A DNA stretch of 64,000 nucleotides from Myxococcales bacterium (GTDB lineage Bacteria; Myxococcota; Myxococcia; Myxococcales; JAJYLH01): contig JAJYLH010000003.1 of assembly GCA_021787845.1 (NCBI GenBank), positions 186,001 through 250,000 of the forward strand, read 5' to 3'. The notes beneath the pieces are model-generated. The model saw only the letters and a list, made by a program, of their open reading frames with translations, did not search any database and had not been told where the DNA came from. Positions within the stretch are counted from its first letter, which is position 1. Each line of letters opens with the position of its first letter. Both the position numbers and the translations under genes were made by a program. This document shows positions 1 through 8,369 of this stretch, in pieces.

Positions 1-1077
1 GCCAACGCGCCCGGCGTCTGCTGGGCCGCGGTGTGCTCGGGCGACCAGGACTGCCAGCAGGCGACCTGCACCGCGCAGAGCACCTCCTCCTGCGGCAAGG
101 GCCAGACCTGCACCAACGGCACCTGCCCCACCGCCGACAAGTGCACGAAGGACAGCGACTGCTGCGCGATCACGGACCCGACCAGCGGTTCGTGCGTGGC
201 CCCGGGCACCTGCGACACCGCCAGCCACACCTGCCAGCAGCAGTTCTGCGATCCATCGCTCGGGTTCTGCAGCGCGGACTGCCGTTCGGTGGCCAACGAC
301 GACTTCAGCTCCGGGGGCGACACCACGGGCTCGTGCGCCGGAGCGAACTGCCCGAAGGGCACCTACTGCGACAAGAGCCTGCCGGCGGGGAGCAACTGCC
401 TGAACCCGCTGTGTTCTCAGGGCACGACCTGCAACCCGACCACCGGGCACTGTGACCGCACCTGCACCGACGACAGCAACTGCGGGGTCAACGGCGTGTG
501 CGAGAACCCGACCACCCACCCCAACGCGGGCACCTGCATCGCCCACTGCACCAAGTACAACGAGAGCGAAGTGTGCGCCTCGGGCACCGTTTGCAACTAC
601 GACACCGGCCACTGTCAGGCGAAGTGCACCGACGACGCCTCCTGCAATGCCAACGGAACGACGGGAGCGTACTGCGACACCGCTTCCGGTCACTGCCTGC
701 GCCGCTGCGACGCGGCGACGGACCCGGCGACGTGCCCGTCGACCGCCTACTGCGACACCAGCACGGGCCAGTGCCAGACCAAGTGCACGAGCTCGAACGA
801 GTCGGTGGTCTGCAGCCAGACGACCTACTGCCAGACCTCGACCGGCAAGTGCCTGCCGAACTGCGTCGGCGACACGAGCGAGTGCGTGGGTCCGGCGGGG
901 GCCGAGGCGTGCGACGTCCAGGGCACCGACGCCAGCAACAACCCGTACGGCAAGTGCGGCCTGGTCTGCACGAACGACCTGGGCTGCGGGAAGGACCCGA
1001 GCGGCACGCAGCTCACCTGCCTGACGGCGCCGGACAACGCGTCCCTCAAGCGGTGCCAGGAGCCGCCGGCGGGGTAG
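1..1077 (+). CDS. Cys-rich secreted/surface protein (5' end cut off)
   Basis: The frame is open from base 1, so the true start lies upstream; a GTG at 31 is only an internal candidate. About 358 residues are visible, ending with TAG at 1075-1077. The protein is made of irregular repeats with Cys every 5-12 residues, including recurring YCDT-(A/S)-(S/T)-G-(H/Q)-C and C-(T/A)-DD-x-(S/N)-C patterns. Such proteins are common in myxobacteria and are usually secreted and disulfide-bonded; some automated annotations call them Dickkopf-like. The visible C-terminus (CQEPPAG) has no MYXO-CTERM helix, so any anchor would be N-terminal. A strong hairpin terminator follows. Function unknown. Confidence 0.8.
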   Translation, partial: ANAPGVCWAAVCSGDQDCQQATCTAQSTSSCGKGQTCTNGTCPTADKCTKDSDCCAITDPTSGSCVAPGTCDTASHTCQQQFCDPSLGFCSADCRSVANDDFSSGGDTTGSCAGANCPKGTYCDKSLPAGSNCLNPLCSQGTTCNPTTGHCDRTCTDDSNCGVNGVCENPTTHPNAGTCIAHCTKYNESEVCASGTVCNYDTGHCQAKCTDDASCNANGTTGAYCDTASGHCLRRCDAATDPATCPSTAYCDTSTGQCQTKCTSSNESVVCSQTTYCQTSTGKCLPNCVGDTSECVGPAGAEACDVQGTDASNNPYGKCGLVCTNDLGCGKDPSGTQLTCLTAPDNASLKRCQEPPAG

Positions 1078-1107
1078 CCGGCGAGGACACCGCATCGACG
1101 AGTCGGC

Positions 1108-1147
1108 GGGCCGGGAAGCCAACTGGGCTTTCCGGCCCGTTCGTTTC
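1108..1147 (+). terminator. Intrinsic terminator after the Cys-rich gene
   Basis: A 13-14 bp stem (GGGCCGGGAAGCC at 1108-1120 pairing with 1125-1138, one G-T wobble, 4-nt loop) is followed by a T-rich stretch (GTTCGTTTCT). It lies 31 bp after the stop codon, as expected for a rho-independent terminator. Confidence 0.75.
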
Positions 1148-1680
1148 TCCGACCCGCGCCCGATCGATGGGCCGGAGCCGGGTGCGACGCCCGGCGGGCC
1201 TTGGCGGCCGGTGCCGAGGCCGGCGCCCCGGCGAACCCGCAGGTCAGCAGCAGCGGTCTCGCAAGCCACGGCCTCGGGCGGCCACCGGCGGCGCATTCGG
1301 CGGCCAGCATGGCAGCCGGTCACCTCGACCACTCCCGCGGAAGACGGGGCCCCGACCGGCGATGGATCGACCGACTCGCCTCGAACGTGTTCGTGACGGT
1401 GCCGACCGAGGCCGGGCTCTCTTCCCCAGCGGGCGGCGCGCCAGCGTGGCCGTCGCTTCCTTCGAGCGCGGGCCGCCTCGGGTCGGGTCGCGAGATCCTC
1501 CGCCTCCCCCGCCCATCATTCCGGCCGGCTTTCGCCTGGCCCGAATGGCCCTTGACGAGCAGGCGAAGGTACGCTCACGGCGCGGCTGTCGTCGATTTCC
1601 CTCTTGGCGACAGCGAGCAACGGCGGTAAACCGACGGTTCCGATGGACGTCCCAGCGAGCCGGGAGGTCAGGGATCCGCG
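1148..1680. other. Intergenic stretch, no gene recognised
   Basis: About 530 bp between the terminator and the next gene. Open frames here have no recognisable protein features and are attributed to high GC. The last 30 bases hold the ribosome binding site (GGGAGG near 1664) of the next gene. No RNA gene or repeat was recognised. Confidence 0.5.
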
Positions 1681-3504
1681 ATGAAGCTCAGATTCGTCCT
1701 GTTCGGGTTGGTCGCCGCCGTGGTGCCCCTCGTGCTCGGTTCCCACGGGACCGCCAACCTCTCGAGCAACATCGACAGCGGCTTGAGCGACCGGCTCTCC
1801 AGCGCGGGGACCCTGCTGCGCTCCTACCTGGCATCCCAACAGGCGGCGCGCCGTGACTTGCTGCTCAAGCTGTCGCTCCTGGACGCGCTGGAGTCGCCGC
1901 TGGAGGCGGCGGCGAAGAGCGGGCAACCTCCTGCCGCCGCCAGCGCTTCCGACCTGCGGCAGGCGGCGCGGGTGGCGGCACCGAAGAACCCGCCGGAGAT
2001 GGTCGCGGTCGCCACCGCCGGCGGCGCCCAGGTCGCCATCGGCTCCAGCGCCCCCCGCGCGATGGCCCCGAGCGAGGTGCCGCTCGTCACGTCCACCCTG
2101 CGCAGCGGCGAACCGGGCACCCTCATCACCCAGTTCGGCTTGAACCTCTACCAAATCAGCGCGATGCCGGTGGGCATCTCGGAAGCGGTGCTGCTGGTCG
2201 GCGACCGCATCGGCGACCCGACGGCGATTCGACTGCGGGACGAAGCCCGGATTTCGGGAGTCACCTTCGTCGGCGGCGAGGTGGCGTTCGGGTCGAGCTT
2301 CGACCAGGACGCGCGCCAGACGTACGCCGCCGTGTCGCCGCGGGCGGGCCCGACGCGGTCCGGCGTCGCCCACCTCGGCCTGCCGGGCTTGGGTTTCTTG
2401 GACGGAGTCTTCCCGGTCTTCGAGCGCAGGGGCGCGGTCGAGTCGCGGGCGATCGACCTGGGGCTGTCGGCCAAGGCCGTGCTGACCCAGAGCGCTCAAG
2501 AACAGCTCGCGGCGCTGGGAAAGATGCAGCTCCTCGCGCTGGGCCTCGCGCTGGGCGTGTTGCTGCTGACGTTCGTCTTCGTTCCGGTGATCTTCGGCCC
2601 GATTCAGCGGCAAGCACGCTCCCTGGAGGCACACCTCGTGCGGCTCAAGGCGGAGCCGAAAGCCCGCCTCGGCCGCCGGGGTTTCACCCGGCCCTTCGTG
2701 GAGCTGGCGCTCGAGCTGGACGGCCTCGCCGACGCCTGGATGAAGCAAGGTGCTGCCGCCCCCCGGGAGGAGAGCCGGGAAGCGGCGGCGCCGCCGCCTT
2801 CCCCGGAACCCATCCGTCCGCTCCAACGCCCGCTCGACCTGCCGCTCGCTGCCGCGCCCACCGGCACCGAGCCCGAGGCGGCGGAAGGGACACCCAACGC
2901 GTTCCCCTTCCAGGACGACACCTACGCCACCCAGAGCGGTCCCCACCGGCGCGCGTCCGGCCCCTTGAAGGCAGCGGAAACGCTGCTGCCATCCGGCACC
3001 CCAGTCGAGATCCAGGGGGGCTCGAGTCCGGTGGTTCCCCTGCCGCCTGCCGCCAAGCCGGAGGCACCCCCGCCGCGCCCCGCCGTGGCCGCGGCCGAGG
3101 CGAGAACGGTTCCCGAGACGGCCTCGGTGGCGCGGGCGGTGGTCGCGGCCGGTCCGAGCGCCGCGGCCTCGGCGGTCACCGCGGCGGCGCCCGCCTCCGC
3201 GCCTTCTCCCCTGGAGAGCGCCATCCCTGCCGACCTGCTGGAGCGCTCCCGGGAGCTGGAAGCGGAGCTGCTCGAGCCGGCGACCGACCCGGAGGAGGAG
3301 CACCTGCACGAGGTGTTCGCCTCGTTCGTGGAGACCCGGCGTCAGTGCGGCGAGAACGCGGACGGCCTCACGTTCGAGAAGTTCTCCGCCAAGCTGCGGA
3401 AGAGCCGCGACCAGCTCATCGAGTCGCACCGGGCCCAGTCGGTGCGGTTCCAGGTCTACGTCAAGGAGGGGAAGGCAGCGGTCAAAGCGGTTCCCGTGCG
3501 CTAG
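1681..3504 (+). CDS. MXAN_5187-like two-helix membrane protein
   Basis: The 607-residue protein has an N-terminal membrane segment (residues 1-20), a periplasmic sensor-like region of about 260 residues, a second membrane segment (about 281-305), a long Pro/Ala-rich cytoplasmic linker (330-530) and a conserved C-terminal module (about 538-607). That module, with FASFVETRRQCGE, FEKFSAKLRKSRDQL and VRFQVYVKEGKAAVKAVPV, matches my memory of the MXAN_5187 C-terminal domain of Myxococcus. The layout resembles a sensor without a catalytic output domain. GGGAGG lies about 11 bp before the ATG. The biochemical function of the family is unknown to me. Confidence 0.75.
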   Translation: MKLRFVLFGLVAAVVPLVLGSHGTANLSSNIDSGLSDRLSSAGTLLRSYLASQQAARRDLLLKLSLLDALESPLEAAAKSGQPPAAASASDLRQAARVAAPKNPPEMVAVATAGGAQVAIGSSAPRAMAPSEVPLVTSTLRSGEPGTLITQFGLNLYQISAMPVGISEAVLLVGDRIGDPTAIRLRDEARISGVTFVGGEVAFGSSFDQDARQTYAAVSPRAGPTRSGVAHLGLPGLGFLDGVFPVFERRGAVESRAIDLGLSAKAVLTQSAQEQLAALGKMQLLALGLALGVLLLTFVFVPVIFGPIQRQARSLEAHLVRLKAEPKARLGRRGFTRPFVELALELDGLADAWMKQGAAAPREESREAAAPPPSPEPIRPLQRPLDLPLAAAPTGTEPEAAEGTPNAFPFQDDTYATQSGPHRRASGPLKAAETLLPSGTPVEIQGGSSPVVPLPPAAKPEAPPPRPAVAAAEARTVPETASVARAVVAAGPSAAASAVTAAAPASAPSPLESAIPADLLERSRELEAELLEPATDPEEEHLHEVFASFVETRRQCGENADGLTFEKFSAKLRKSRDQLIESHRAQSVRFQVYVKEGKAAVKAVPVR

Positions 3505-3727
3505 CCCCCGGGGCGTCGTCGTCGGAAGACGCGCGGCGCGAAGAGCGCTTCGGCGAGGGAGGAAGCGACAGCGCAGCCGCCGGCGAAGGCGCCGGCCGAT
3601 CGATGGCGCGGCGCTCATCCCCCTCCGCGGTTTCGACTCGGTCCTTGACGAAAGCGGGGGCGCTCGCGTAGATCGCGGTCGAAAGGGCGCATCGACCGAA
3701 GAGGCGCCTTCGAAGGCCCGGACGGGT

Positions 3728-3802
3728 GGCGGCATCGCCAAGTGGTAAGGCAAAGGTCTGCAAAACCTTCATTCCCCGGTTCGAATCCGGGTGCCGCCTC
3801 CA
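3728..3802 (+). tRNA. tRNA-Cys (GCA)
   Basis: A full cloverleaf can be drawn. The acceptor is GGCGGCA (3728-3734) with TGCCGCC (3792-3798), the D-arm is GCC/GGC, and the anticodon stem AAGGT/ACCTT encloses loop CTGCAAA with anticodon GCA at 3760-3762. The T-arm is CCCGG-TTCGAAT-CCGGG. The discriminator is T at 3799, the identity base of tRNA-Cys, and CCA is encoded at 3800-3802. Confidence 0.97.
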
Positions 3803-3891
3803 CCCGCTCGTTCGAGGCCCGGGTCGCCTCCCGCGCGGGTCCTCGGTCCTGAGCCGCCTGAAGGCCGCCGGCCCTTCCCCACTCCGTCCGG

Positions 3892-3921
3892 TTGAAATCG
3901 GTCGCGCGAAGCTGGTACACC
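3892..3921 (+). promoter_or_regulatory. Candidate promoter for speA
   Basis: TTGAAA at 3892-3897 and TACACC at 3916-3921 with an 18-bp spacer, about 45 bp before the speA start. The -35 is good and the -10 moderate. Inferred from sequence only. Confidence 0.4.
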
Positions 3922-3967
3922 CGCGCGGTCACTTCCTTCCCCCCGAGAGCTTGGGAGACGACCCGAG

Positions 3968-5884
3968 TTGGCGCCACAGACGATTCCCCGCCGCTGGACC
4001 GTGCAGGACGCCGCGGAGCTGTACGGCATCCCCAACTGGGGCGCCCAGTACTTCGGCGTCAGCGCGAAGGGAACCGTGGTCGTCCACCCCGACGGTCCGC
4101 AGGGCCCGCAGGTCGACCTGAAGGAGCTCGTCGATGAGCTGCAGGGCCGCGGGATTGCCTTACCGCTCCTGCTGCGCTTCAACGAGATCCTGCGGTCGCG
4201 GATCGTCGAGCTCAACGAGTCGTTCCGCCGGGCGATCGCGGAATACGGGTATCAGGCGGCGTACAAGGGCGTCTACCCGATCAAGGTGAACCAGCACCGG
4301 TACGTGGTCGAGGAGATCGTCAGGACGGCCAGGCCCTACCACTACGGACTCGAGGCCGGCTCGAAGCCGGAGCTCTTGGCCGTGATGGCGATGCTGGACG
4401 ACCCGGAAGCGCTGATCGTCTGCAACGGCTACAAGGACGAGGAGTACGTCGAGACGGCGCTCCTAGCCTCGAAGCTGGGGCTCAAGGTGCTGCTCGTGGT
4501 GGAGAAGCCGAGCGAGCTGCCGCTGATCGTCGAGGTCTCGCGGCGCACGGGCATCAAGCCGGCCATCGGCATCCGGGCGAAGCTGTCCAGCCGCGGGGCG
4601 GGCAAATGGGAGGCGTCGGGCGGCGACCGGTCGAAGTTCGGCCTGACCGGCGCGCAGATGCTGGAAGCGGTCGACTTCTTGAAGAAGGCGGATCTGCTCG
4701 ACAGCTTCCAGATGCTGCACTTCCATCTGGGCTCGCAGATCAGCGCGATCCGGAGCATCAAGGAAGGGCTCCAGGAGGCCGGGCGCTACTACGTCGAGCT
4801 CGTCAAGCTCGGGGTCCCGCTCAAGCTCGTCGACGTCGGCGGCGGGCTCGGCGTCGACTACGACGGCTCGCAGACCAACTACCCTTCGTCGATGAACTAC
4901 ACGATGCAGGAGTACGCGAACGACGTGGTCTACGGGCTCAAGGAGCAGTGCGACCTGGGCGGCGTCCCCCACCCGACCCTGATGTCGGAGTCGGGCCGGG
5001 CGGTGGTCGCGCACCACGCGGTGCTGGTGATCGAGGTGCTGGGCGTCAGCGAGTTCCGGGTGGACGTTCCGGAGAAGCTGCCGGAGGGCTCGCACCGCAT
5101 CGTCCAGGAGCTGTACGCGACCTGGCGGGACCTGACGCGCAAGAACCTCTTGGAGGCCTACCACGACGCGGTCGACGCGAAAGACCAGGTCCTCCAGATG
5201 TTCACGCTCGGGAACCTCTCCTTGGAGCAGCGGGTGCTCGCGGAGAAGATGTTCTGGGCCATCTGTCAGAAGACTTTGAAAATCGCCCGGGAGCTGGACG
5301 ATTTCCCGGAGGAGCTGGAGCACCTGCCGCGGGCGCTCGCTGACACCTATTTTTGTAATTTTTCGGTGTTCCAGTCGCTGCCCGACTCGTGGGCGGTCGA
5401 CCAGCTCTTCCCGGTCCTGCCGATTCACCGGCTGGGCGAGGAGCCGAGCCGCCGGGCGGTTCTCGCGGACATCACCTGCGACTCCGACGGGAAAATCGAA
5501 CACTTCATCGACAAGCGCGAGGTCAAGGACGTGCTCGAGCTGCACCCGCTCAACCACGCGCCCTACGACCTCGGTCTCTTCCTCGTCGGCGCCTACCAGG
5601 AGATCTTGGGCGACCTGCACAACCTCTTCGGGGACACCAACGACGTCCAGGTCACGATCAACAGCTCGGGCGGCTACTTCATCGAGCACGTCCTCGCCGG
5701 CGACACGGTCACCGAGGTCCTCTCGTACGTCGCCTACCACAAGGACGACCTGGTCACCCGCCTGCGCCGGAGCGTCGAGAGCGCGTTGCGCGACGGGAAG
5801 ATGAGCCTCGAGGAATCGAAGATCCTCCTGCGCACCTACGAGGCGGGTCTCTCCGGCTATACCTACCTCGAGCGGGAGGGCTGA
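3968..5884 (+). CDS. speA: Biosynthetic arginine decarboxylase
   Basis: Predicted to convert arginine to agmatine, the first step of the agmatine route to putrescine and spermidine, using PLP and Mg. At 638 residues it has the usual SpeA length. The PLP lysine is K106 in YPIKVNQH, the glycine-rich phosphate site is DVGGGLGVDYDG, and the C-terminal barrel carries ITCDSDGKI, which holds the conserved active-site Cys. The chosen start is TTG at 3968 with GGGAG at about 3953; it gives the family N-terminus (WTVQDAAELYGIPNWG). An APC permease follows on the same strand after 118 bp. No other polyamine enzyme (speB, aguA or aguB) is visible in the window. Confidence 0.95.
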   Translation: MAPQTIPRRWTVQDAAELYGIPNWGAQYFGVSAKGTVVVHPDGPQGPQVDLKELVDELQGRGIALPLLLRFNEILRSRIVELNESFRRAIAEYGYQAAYKGVYPIKVNQHRYVVEEIVRTARPYHYGLEAGSKPELLAVMAMLDDPEALIVCNGYKDEEYVETALLASKLGLKVLLVVEKPSELPLIVEVSRRTGIKPAIGIRAKLSSRGAGKWEASGGDRSKFGLTGAQMLEAVDFLKKADLLDSFQMLHFHLGSQISAIRSIKEGLQEAGRYYVELVKLGVPLKLVDVGGGLGVDYDGSQTNYPSSMNYTMQEYANDVVYGLKEQCDLGGVPHPTLMSESGRAVVAHHAVLVIEVLGVSEFRVDVPEKLPEGSHRIVQELYATWRDLTRKNLLEAYHDAVDAKDQVLQMFTLGNLSLEQRVLAEKMFWAICQKTLKIARELDDFPEELEHLPRALADTYFCNFSVFQSLPDSWAVDQLFPVLPIHRLGEEPSRRAVLADITCDSDGKIEHFIDKREVKDVLELHPLNHAPYDLGLFLVGAYQEILGDLHNLFGDTNDVQVTINSSGGYFIEHVLAGDTVTEVLSYVAYHKDDLVTRLRRSVESALRDGKMSLEESKILLRTYEAGLSGYTYLEREG

Positions 5885-5926
5885 CGCTAAGCGGCGCCGC
5901 TTCCCTTTGGGCTCCCTCCCGCAGAA

Positions 5927-5940
5927 CTAGAGCGCTCTAG
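5927..5940. promoter_or_regulatory. Perfect 14-bp palindrome upstream of permease
   Basis: CTAGAGCGCTCTAG is a perfect palindrome 62 bp before the permease start and 43 bp after the speA stop. It could be a dimeric repressor site or a small hairpin. CTAG is rare in many bacterial genomes, so two CTAGs in one 14-mer are conspicuous. The role is inferred. Confidence 0.4.
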
Positions 5941-6002
5941 CCCGGCTGCACGGCTGCCACTCGCCTTCGAAACCCGCTTGACCGGCGCGGCTCGCGCATG
6001 GC

Positions 6003-7832
6003 ATGGTCCCGGCGGCCTTGTCGACGCCCATCCATCCCTATTCGCCCGCGCCGCCGGCCGCCCCGGCCGCGATGCCCAGCAAGACCGGTTCCGCCCCCGT
6101 CGTCGGCGGGCGTGACGAAGGGCTCCGCCGCGACGTCGGTCTCGTGGCTCTGCTCTTCACCGGCGTCGGCGCGATCATCGGCAGCGGCTGGCTCTTCGGG
6201 GCCTTCTACGCCGCCAAGGAGACCGGACCGGCTGCCGTCGTCTCCTGGTCGCTCGGCGCGGTGATGATCCTCTTCATCGCGCTCAGCTACGCGGAGCTCG
6301 GCGCGATGTTCCCGGTCTCCGGCGGCGTGGTGCGCTATCCGCACTTCGGTTTCGGCGGGTTCGCCTCCTACACCGCGGGCTGGGTGAACTGGCTCGCCGC
6401 CGCGTCGGTCGCGCCCATCGAGGTCGAGGCCGCCCTCCAGTACGCGACGAACTACCTGCACTGGCTCACCCGCTCGGTCGGCGGCATCAAGGTGCTGGCG
6501 CCCGGCGGCTACGCGGTCGCCGTGGTGCTGATGGCGATCTTCGTGATCGTCAACTTCTACGGCGTCAAGTGGTTCGCCAAGCTGAACACGGTCATCGTCT
6601 GGTGGAAGCTCTTGATCATCAGCCTGGCGGTAGCGGCGCTGCTCGCCGTGAAGCTCATTCCCCACCGGCTGGTCGACGCCGGAAGCGCGGCGCCGCTCGG
6701 CTGGCACGACCTGCTGTCGCACGGCGGCTTCGCCCCCCTCGGATGGCACGGGGTGTTCTCCGCCATTGCGACCACCGGCATCGTCTTCTCCTACCTCGGC
6801 TTTCGCCAGGGCATCGAGCTGGCCGGCGAGAGCCAGAACCCGCACCGGGCGGTGCCCATCGCGGTGATCGGGTCGGTCCTCCTGTGCGGGCTCATCTACG
6901 TCTTGTTGCAGGTCGCGTTCCTGGGTGCCTTGCCGGGCTCGTCGCTCGTCCACGGGTGGGCGAAGCTCGAGTTCCAGGGCGATTTCGGACCGCTCGCCGG
7001 CATCGCGAAGATTCTCGGCCTCTCCTGGCTCGCGGCGCTGCTCTACTTCGACGCGGTGGTCTCGCCGGCGGACACTGGGCTCATCTACACCACCGCCACC
7101 GCGCGCCTCTCCTATGCCATGGCGAAGAACGGCAACGCTCCCGAGGGGCTCGCCAAGCTCAACAAGCACGGTGTTCCCTGGCTGAGCCTCGCGCTCGCGT
7201 TCGTGGTCGGCCTCATCTTCTTCCTCCCGTTCCCCGGCTGGCAGGAGCTGGTGGGCTTCATCACCTCGGCATCGGTCCTGTCCTTCGGCTCCGGTCCTCT
7301 GGTGATGGGCGCCTTGCGCCGGGAGCTGCCCGACCAGGCACGGCCGTTCAAGGTCCCGTTCGGCGACGTGATTCCGTTCCTTGCGTTCGCTTCCTCGAAC
7401 CTCGTCGTCTACTGGACCGGGTGGGACATCAACTGGAAGCTGTTCGTGGCGATGGGGCTGGGGTTCGTCCTGCTCGGGTTCCAGCATCTTTCGAACGGCG
7501 TGCGCGCGGGGGACGACCGCGTTCGCGGGTTCAGCTTCGTCCTGCTCGGCGTCCGCCGGCCGGTCGAAGGCCGCCTGATGGACTACGACTGGAAGGCGGG
7601 CTCCTGGGTGTTTCCGTGGCTCATCGGCTTGGCGCTGATCAGCTACCTCGGCGGTTTTGGCCACGGTCGCAACCTGCTCGAGTTCGGCTCCGGCGCCGCC
7701 GCCGTCGTCGTCTTCTCGCTCGTCATCTACGCCTGGGCGATGATCGTGCGGCTGCCCGCGCGAGAGGTGCGAAAGTACCTCGGCGAAGAGCTGCACGAGA
7801 CGCCCGAGCCGGTGCCCGACCAGGGACCCTGA
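6003..7832 (+). CDS. APC-superfamily amino acid permease
   Basis: Predicted inner-membrane, proton-coupled amino acid transporter of the APC superfamily. TM1 carries the family signature GVGAIIGSGWLFG, and around 12 further hydrophobic helices follow, with a short cytoplasmic tail. The 609 residues are longer than a plain 12-TM APC protein (about 450-500), which recalls the aspartate/proton symporter (YveA-like) branch with extra C-terminal helices. An alternative ATG at 6072 (MPSKTGSAP) would remove a Pro/Ala-rich leader with no obvious function; neither start has a clear Shine-Dalgarno. Its position after speA suggests arginine, agmatine, glutamate or aspartate as substrate, but the substrate cannot be read from the sequence. 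Confidence 0.85.
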   Translation: MVPAALSTPIHPYSPAPPAAPAAMPSKTGSAPVVGGRDEGLRRDVGLVALLFTGVGAIIGSGWLFGAFYAAKETGPAAVVSWSLGAVMILFIALSYAELGAMFPVSGGVVRYPHFGFGGFASYTAGWVNWLAAASVAPIEVEAALQYATNYLHWLTRSVGGIKVLAPGGYAVAVVLMAIFVIVNFYGVKWFAKLNTVIVWWKLLIISLAVAALLAVKLIPHRLVDAGSAAPLGWHDLLSHGGFAPLGWHGVFSAIATTGIVFSYLGFRQGIELAGESQNPHRAVPIAVIGSVLLCGLIYVLLQVAFLGALPGSSLVHGWAKLEFQGDFGPLAGIAKILGLSWLAALLYFDAVVSPADTGLIYTTATARLSYAMAKNGNAPEGLAKLNKHGVPWLSLALAFVVGLIFFLPFPGWQELVGFITSASVLSFGSGPLVMGALRRELPDQARPFKVPFGDVIPFLAFASSNLVVYWTGWDINWKLFVAMGLGFVLLGFQHLSNGVRAGDDRVRGFSFVLLGVRRPVEGRLMDYDWKAGSWVFPWLIGLALISYLGGFGHGRNLLEFGSGAAAVVVFSLVIYAWAMIVRLPAREVRKYLGEELHETPEPVPDQGP

Positions 7833-7843
7833 CCAGCACCGCT

Positions 7844-7863
7844 CGCGCTCGGCATCGAGCGCG
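7844..7863. terminator. Hairpin between convergent genes
   Basis: CGCGCTCG-gcat-CGAGCGCG is a perfect 8-bp stem with a 4-nt loop, located between the permease stop and the stop of the convergent small gene. It could serve both directions. There is no T-tract, so it is only terminator-like. Confidence 0.45.
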
Positions 7864-7865
7864 CA

Positions 7866-8231
7866 TCAGGGCACCCGGGTCGCCCACTCCGTCAGCTCGA
7901 TCTCGCGCGCTTCGCTGCCCCCCGGCTCCGCTTCCGCTTCCTCGGGCTCTTCGGCCGCGGCCTCGTCCACCTCGCCCGGCCGTTCGCCATGCGGCGCGAA
8001 CCGATACTCGAACCCGGGACGGCCGACGGCGAGTCCCCGGGCGACGCCGACCGCGCCACCCGAGTCGAGGCCCGCGCTCGCCGGTGCGCCACCGACGTTG
8101 GTGTCCATGTCCAGCGCCGCCGTGTCGCCCCCGCCCTCCGGTAGATACTCCGGTTCCTGCGGGTCGAGATCGATCAAGCTCTCGACGGGCCCTCGCTCGA
8201 TGGCCGTCTTCGGCGTGAGCGTGTCCGCCAT
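7866..8231 (-). CDS. Small acidic protein, unknown function
   Basis: A 121-residue acidic protein with no signal peptide, membrane helix or cysteine. The N-terminal part (MADTLTPKTAIERGPVESLI) looks helical. The middle is rich in Gly, Ala, Asp and Ser (NVGGAPASAGLDSGG), and a Glu/Ala-rich stretch near the C-terminus precedes REIELTEWATRVP. The gene is judged real because its ribosome binding site matches the 16S rRNA 3' end over 12 bases at ideal spacing. It lies downstream of a glycosyltransferase gene on the same strand (138-bp gap). I do not recognise a family; a peptide precursor or an abundant small cytoplasmic protein are both possible. Confidence 0.7.
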   Translation of the reverse strand: MADTLTPKTAIERGPVESLIDLDPQEPEYLPEGGGDTAALDMDTNVGGAPASAGLDSGGAVGVARGLAVGRPGFEYRFAPHGERPGEVDEAAAEEPEEAEAEPGGSEAREIELTEWATRVP

Positions 8232-8233
8232 GT

Positions 8234-8245
8234 GATCACCTCCTT
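8234..8245 (-). promoter_or_regulatory. Extended Shine-Dalgarno of the small acidic gene
   Basis: On the minus strand AAGGAGGTGATC pairs over 12 contiguous bases with the canonical 3' end of 16S rRNA (GATCACCTCCTT). Seven bases separate GGAGG from the ATG at 8231. This is the strongest ribosome binding site noticed in the window and fixes the start. Confidence 0.8.
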
Positions 8246-8369
8246 CATCAACAGTTTGTGCATGGCATCACCGCTCCGGCACGAGGCAGCGCGAGGCGAA
8301 CGCCGATCCGATCGAACGCGACCGGGGTGCTGGCGAAAGGAGCGACACCGATGTTGCTGCCCGGGCGCT

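Noticed and set aside
1516-3753. Long open frame on the minus strand opposite the MXAN_5187-like gene (745 codons)
   Set aside because: Arg/Gly/Leu-rich composition without any motif; it overlaps a gene with a signal, helices and a conserved C-terminal domain on the plus strand. Such frames arise from high GC.
5937-7796. Open frame of 619 codons opposite the APC permease
   Set aside because: Made of Glu/Asp/His/Arg strings typical of the antisense of a hydrophobic protein; no motif.
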